Below are positions 5,739 through 7,410 of a stretch of 7,410 bases of DNA, one piece after another. The position numbers were made by a program, and so were the translations under genes. Position 1 is the first letter of the stretch, and each line of letters starts with the position of its first letter. Source of the stretch: Lachnocurva sp045579705 (lineage in GTDB: Bacteria > Bacillota > Clostridia > Lachnospirales > Lachnospiraceae); assembly GCA_045579705.1 (NCBI GenBank), contig JAZNMP010000030.1, positions 1 to 7,410 of the forward strand. The letters are read 5' to 3'. Under the pieces are notes generated by a model, which was given only the letters and a program-made list of their open reading frames with translations, had not been told where the DNA came from and did not search any database.

Positions 5739-5813
5739 TAAAAACGAAGTTCATTGGAGTGGAAAGGCAAGATTTTCAGGCTTTTTACGAAGTGTTACGA
5801 AAACATGTTCCGA

Positions 5814-5842
5814 TTGAAAAAGCTGTCTATATATTGTAAAAT
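5814..5842 (+). promoter_or_regulatory. Promoter of the J-domain protein gene
   Basis: TTGAAA (5814-5819), a 17-bp spacer and TAAAAT (5837-5842) predict a start near 5849. Two TTACGAA copies (5785-5791, 5795-5801) lie one helical turn apart just upstream and could bind an activator. Confidence 0.55.
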
Positions 5843-5848
5843 AATTAC

Positions 5849-5967
5849 GTAATATTTTGCGAGTAGCCCAAGATATTGACTTGAAGATTTTCCCGACACT
5901 ATGGGTTGAACAGGAAGTTCGATACTCTGAATGGAATCGAGTGTGTTATATATGGGAGGATCGTACT
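5849..5967 (+). promoter_or_regulatory. Leader of about 120 nt before the J-domain gene
   Basis: Between the predicted transcript start and the preferred TTG codon lies a leader with several short complementary segments: AGCCCA/TGGGTT (5865-5870 with 5902-5907), TTGAAC/GTTCGA (5906-5911 with 5917-5922), CGAT/ATCG (5920-5923 with 5936-5939), and ACACT/AGTGT (5896-5900 with 5940-5944). Some are mutually exclusive. I recognise no known riboswitch class. The frame happens to stay open from TTG 5857, but that start lacks a ribosome binding site. Confidence 0.4.
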
Positions 5968-6381
5968 TTGGATAGAGAAATTAGTAAGGAGTCTCTAGAC
6001 GAGGAACTCAGGGAGATTGATAAGAAGTTAAAGGAACTTGAACTCAAGGAAAGACTTTTTACCATGAAATGGGGCGTGCTTGAGGACGAGGTTAGGAAGC
6101 TCGCGAGAGAGAGGCAGGAATTTAAAACCTGGAAAGAGCAGGAGGAGAAGCGCCTTTCGGATATGGCTTCAGAATATGATAGGATTGCAGGTGGCGATGG
6201 AACTGAGGTGGTTCAGACCGCTTGGTTCTTCTGCGGAATTCATAATGATGAGTCTTCATTAAAGAAGCGTTATAAAGACCTGCTAAAGATTTACCATCCA
6301 GATAACCCGGATGGTGATAATGATATGGTTCAAGAGATTAATCGTGAGTATGACAAGCTTTACGAAAGAATATGTGGATAA
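5968..6381 (+). CDS. Small coiled-coil protein with C-terminal J-domain
   Basis: A 137-aa soluble protein. Residues about 5-72 are extremely charged and heptad-like (ELREIDKKLKELELKERL), predicting a coiled coil. Residues about 86-135 form a J-domain: a short first helix (WFFCGIHN), helix II (SLKKRYKDLLKIY), the diagnostic His-Pro-Asp at 110-112, and helix III (MVQEINREYDKLYERI). J-domains stimulate DnaK ATPase through HPD, so this is probably a DnaK co-chaperone tethered by its coiled coil. It lacks the Gly/Phe and zinc-finger regions of DnaJ, and its client is unknown. TTG 5968 is preferred because GGGAGG (5954-5959) sits eight bases upstream. The same frame is open back to TTG 5857 (174 aa), but that stretch has no ribosome binding site and atypical codons. 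A terminator follows at once. Confidence 0.85.
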   Translation: MDREISKESLDEELREIDKKLKELELKERLFTMKWGVLEDEVRKLARERQEFKTWKEQEEKRLSDMASEYDRIAGGDGTEVVQTAWFFCGIHNDESSLKKRYKDLLKIYHPDNPDGDNDMVQEINREYDKLYERICG

Positions 6382-6384
6382 AGT

Positions 6385-6419
6385 AAATGGATTAGCTGAA
6401 GGGCTAATCCATTTTTTTT
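6385..6419 (+). terminator. Terminator of the J-domain gene
   Basis: AAATGGATTAGC (6385-6396) pairs perfectly with GCTAATCCATTT (6403-6414) around a TGAAGG loop, followed by a T run to 6419. It starts three bases after the stop codon. The minus-strand side is less U-rich, so termination of the convergent hydrolase gene here would be weaker. Confidence 0.9.
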
Positions 6420-6462
6420 ATGAGTATAGGATTACTTTGTCGTAGCTAGGGGAGAGTTTAAT

Positions 6463-7056
6463 TTATTGTTCGAGCTTAATGTATGGTTCATTTTTGCTTC
6501 GATTTGAGTAGATCGCTTTTAAGTTATCTAGGATTTCTTTTTTCGAGTATCTGTTTTCATCGTGTGAAAGGATGGCATATTCAAAAGGCTCGTTCTTTAG
6601 GAACTCGATTTCATCATGCAGGAGGCTTACATTGTAGCCTTTGGCGCTGCAATAGTAGGAATCTCCGAGAAAGAGCCATTTGTTGTCTACGGTTATGGCG
6701 AGGGAACCTTTGGCGTGTGAGCTAGGTATAGCGGAAATTCGGATGTTGGCGCCGTCTTCAATAGTGATAGAGTTCAGGATTTCGGTGCCACGTTTGCAGT
6801 AATCTTTTGTGTATTTTCCGACGTATAGATTGGTGTCAGGTATATCTATTCTGGACAAATTTCCAATATGATCAGCATGAAAATGCGTGATGATTATAAT
6901 CTTATTTTTTACCTCTTCGATTTTTTTGTAGGCTTCATCGTTTGAACCGGTGTCTATGATATAGTTGTTCTTTGCACCTCGGATGACATAAACGTCCGCT
7001 GAAAGTGGCTCGTTAGAAGAAGGAAGGTATTCGATGTTGTCTGTAATCTTTAGCAT
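6463..7056 (-). CDS. Metallo-beta-lactamase-fold hydrolase
   Basis: A 197-aa cytoplasmic protein with the MBL metal-binding set: THFHADHIGN gives His58, His60, Asp62 and His63. His114 (PSSHAKGS), Asp132 (LGDS) and His165 (LSHDEN) complete a two-metal site. The upstream IIDTGSN motif is also typical of the fold. All expected ligands are present, so it is probably active as a small glyoxalase-II-like hydrolase, but the substrate cannot be read from the sequence. It is a compact family member, ending with a short Lys/Asn-rich tail. ATG is preceded by GGAG at five bases. It is a single-gene unit, convergent with the J-domain gene. Its promoter lies beside a G-rich tract. Confidence 0.88.
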   Translation of the reverse strand: MLKITDNIEYLPSSNEPLSADVYVIRGAKNNYIIDTGSNDEAYKKIEEVKNKIIIITHFHADHIGNLSRIDIPDTNLYVGKYTKDYCKRGTEILNSITIEDGANIRISAIPSSHAKGSLAITVDNKWLFLGDSYYCSAKGYNVSLLHDEIEFLKNEPFEYAILSHDENRYSKKEILDNLKAIYSNRSKNEPYIKLEQ

Positions 7057-7094
7057 ATTTACTCCGTTCTGAGGATATGTCGTGGTATTGTTCT

Positions 7095-7125
7095 ATTATA
7101 TGCACTTGGAAATGGAATATGTCAA
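7095..7125 (-). promoter_or_regulatory. Promoter of the MBL hydrolase, long spacer
   Basis: On the minus strand, perfect TTGACA (7125-7120) and perfect TATAAT (7100-7095) are separated by 19 bp, two more than the optimum, so basal activity may be low or activator-dependent. A shifted -10 (CATATA) would restore 17 bp. The G-rich tract abuts the -35. Confidence 0.6.
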
Positions 7126-7152
7126 GGGATGGGGTATGGGGTGGTAAGTGGG
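7126..7152 (+). other. G-rich tract, near-canonical G-quadruplex pattern
   Basis: Runs GGG (7126-7128), GGGG (7131-7134), GGGG (7138-7141) and GGG (7150-7152) are separated by loops of 2, 3 and 8 bases. The last loop is one base over the common 7-base limit. The C-rich strand is the template side next to the hydrolase -35. Confidence 0.4.
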
Positions 7153-7164
7153 ATATGTGAGAGG

Positions 7165-7315
7165 CGCTTGACTTGCTATGGTGGCATGCCTGGACTACGG
7201 AAAATAGAAGGTTTGAGCTGGGTTTTCCGTAGTTCGCGGAGCTGACTTGCCTTTGTAGGTGCGTTTGGAATACGGAAAATATGAAGATTGTGTTGTTGTT
7301 TCCGTAGTTGGTGAG
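7165..7315. repeat. Two tandem, diverged copies of a roughly 75-bp hairpin unit
   Basis: Copy 1 (7165-7240) and copy 2 (7241-7315) share TGACTTGC (7169-7176, 7243-7250), TACGGAAAATA (7196-7206, 7271-7281) and TTTCCGTAGTT (7224-7234, 7299-7309), at offsets of 74-75 bases. Copy 1 has perfect 11-bp arms ACTACGGAAAA/TTTTCCGTAGT with an 18-base loop. Copy 2 has 8-bp arms TACGGAAA/TTTCCGTA with a 20-base loop. Loops are similar (GAAGGTTTGAG, GAAGATTGTG). Confidence 0.75.
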
Positions 7316-7397
7316 AAAAGCAAGAAATAGTTAATCTCACACCAGTGACTTTTTTGAGGCGTGGTGTGAAATTGAGGATTTGTTTGGATTCACACCA
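7308..7397. repeat. Alternating CACACCA/TGGTGTG inverted repeats
   Basis: CTCACACCA (7336-7344), TGGTGTGAA (7362-7370) and TTCACACCA (7389-7397) alternate in orientation. The central arm can pair left (8 bp) or right (9 bp). A degenerate extra left arm, TTGGTGAG, lies at 7308-7315. The 7371-7388 loop (ATTGAGGATTTGTTTGGA) resembles the loops of the two preceding units. The array may continue past the window. Confidence 0.65.
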
Positions 7398-7410
7398 TTA
7401 CTTCAAGCTC

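Larger units (their letters stand above)
7057..7410. other. Gene-free right edge: promoter, G-tract and hairpin array
   Basis: No ORF with a ribosome binding site is seen. The stretch holds the hydrolase promoter (7095-7125), a G-rich tract (7126-7152), a diverged 75-bp tandem repeat with an inverted repeat in each copy (7165-7315), and a further hairpin set with another stem sequence (7337-7397). The plus strand is notably G-rich and C-poor through about 7320. No terminator-type U run follows any hairpin. Confidence 0.6.

Noticed and set aside
5857..5967. N-terminal extension of the J-domain protein from TTG 5857
   Set aside because: There is no ribosome binding site. Four CGA and three TGG codons in 37 are unlike the neighbours, and an excellent ribosome binding site precedes TTG 5968. 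Kept as a minor alternative.
7165..7410. CRISPR array
   Set aside because: Repeats are diverged, spacing is irregular, only two or three units are visible, and no cas gene is present. The hairpin arms and similar loops do not fit a repeat-spacer design.

Overview
The window looks like chromosomal DNA of a low-to-moderate-GC Gram-positive anaerobe, most likely Clostridia of the Lachnospiraceae type. The reasons are AGGAGG-type ribosome binding sites, sigma-A promoters, GTG and TTG starts, a tRNA gene without an encoded CCA end, and a fruR-fruK-fruA operon followed by a stand-alone HPr gene. The organism call is inference from gene style, not from a search.

Left end (1-831): the 3' end of an unrecognised gene stops at 267. 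A structured, gene-free spacer (268-484) follows, with several hairpins, an 11-bp direct repeat, and two short segments copied from the 3' half of the next gene, tRNA-Leu(CAG) on the minus strand (485-567). From 568 to 831 lie the divergent promoters of the tRNA and of the fructose operon, three inverted repeats, and a near-perfect operator-like palindrome.

Centre (832-4943): a fructose utilisation operon. fruR (DeoR-family repressor) overlaps or abuts fruK (1-phosphofructokinase), then come fruA (fused PTS EIIABC) and an HPr gene, closed by a strong bidirectional terminator. HPr hands phosphate to the EIIA and EIIB domains of FruA. FruA imports fructose as fructose 1-phosphate, FruK converts it to fructose 1,6-bisphosphate, and FruR probably senses fructose 1-phosphate and controls the operon. 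The HPr keeps the phosphate-relay His15 but has Gly where the regulatory Ser46 is expected. It therefore looks like a dedicated phosphocarrier uncoupled from HPr-kinase signalling.

Right part (5014-7056): three small single-gene units. A minus-strand, membrane-anchored extracytoplasmic protein of unknown function has a 14-bp perfect palindrome inside its promoter. A plus-strand small protein, with a charged coiled-coil followed by a C-terminal J-domain, follows a leader of about 120 nt. A minus-strand metallo-beta-lactamase-fold hydrolase comes last.

Right edge (7057-7410): gene-free. It holds the hydrolase promoter, a G-rich tract, and a run of hairpin units with similar loops and flanks but two different stem sequences, continuing past the window edge. 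With the Ser46-less HPr and the split tRNA copy, this is the most unusual content here. No complete new defence or mobile system is visible.
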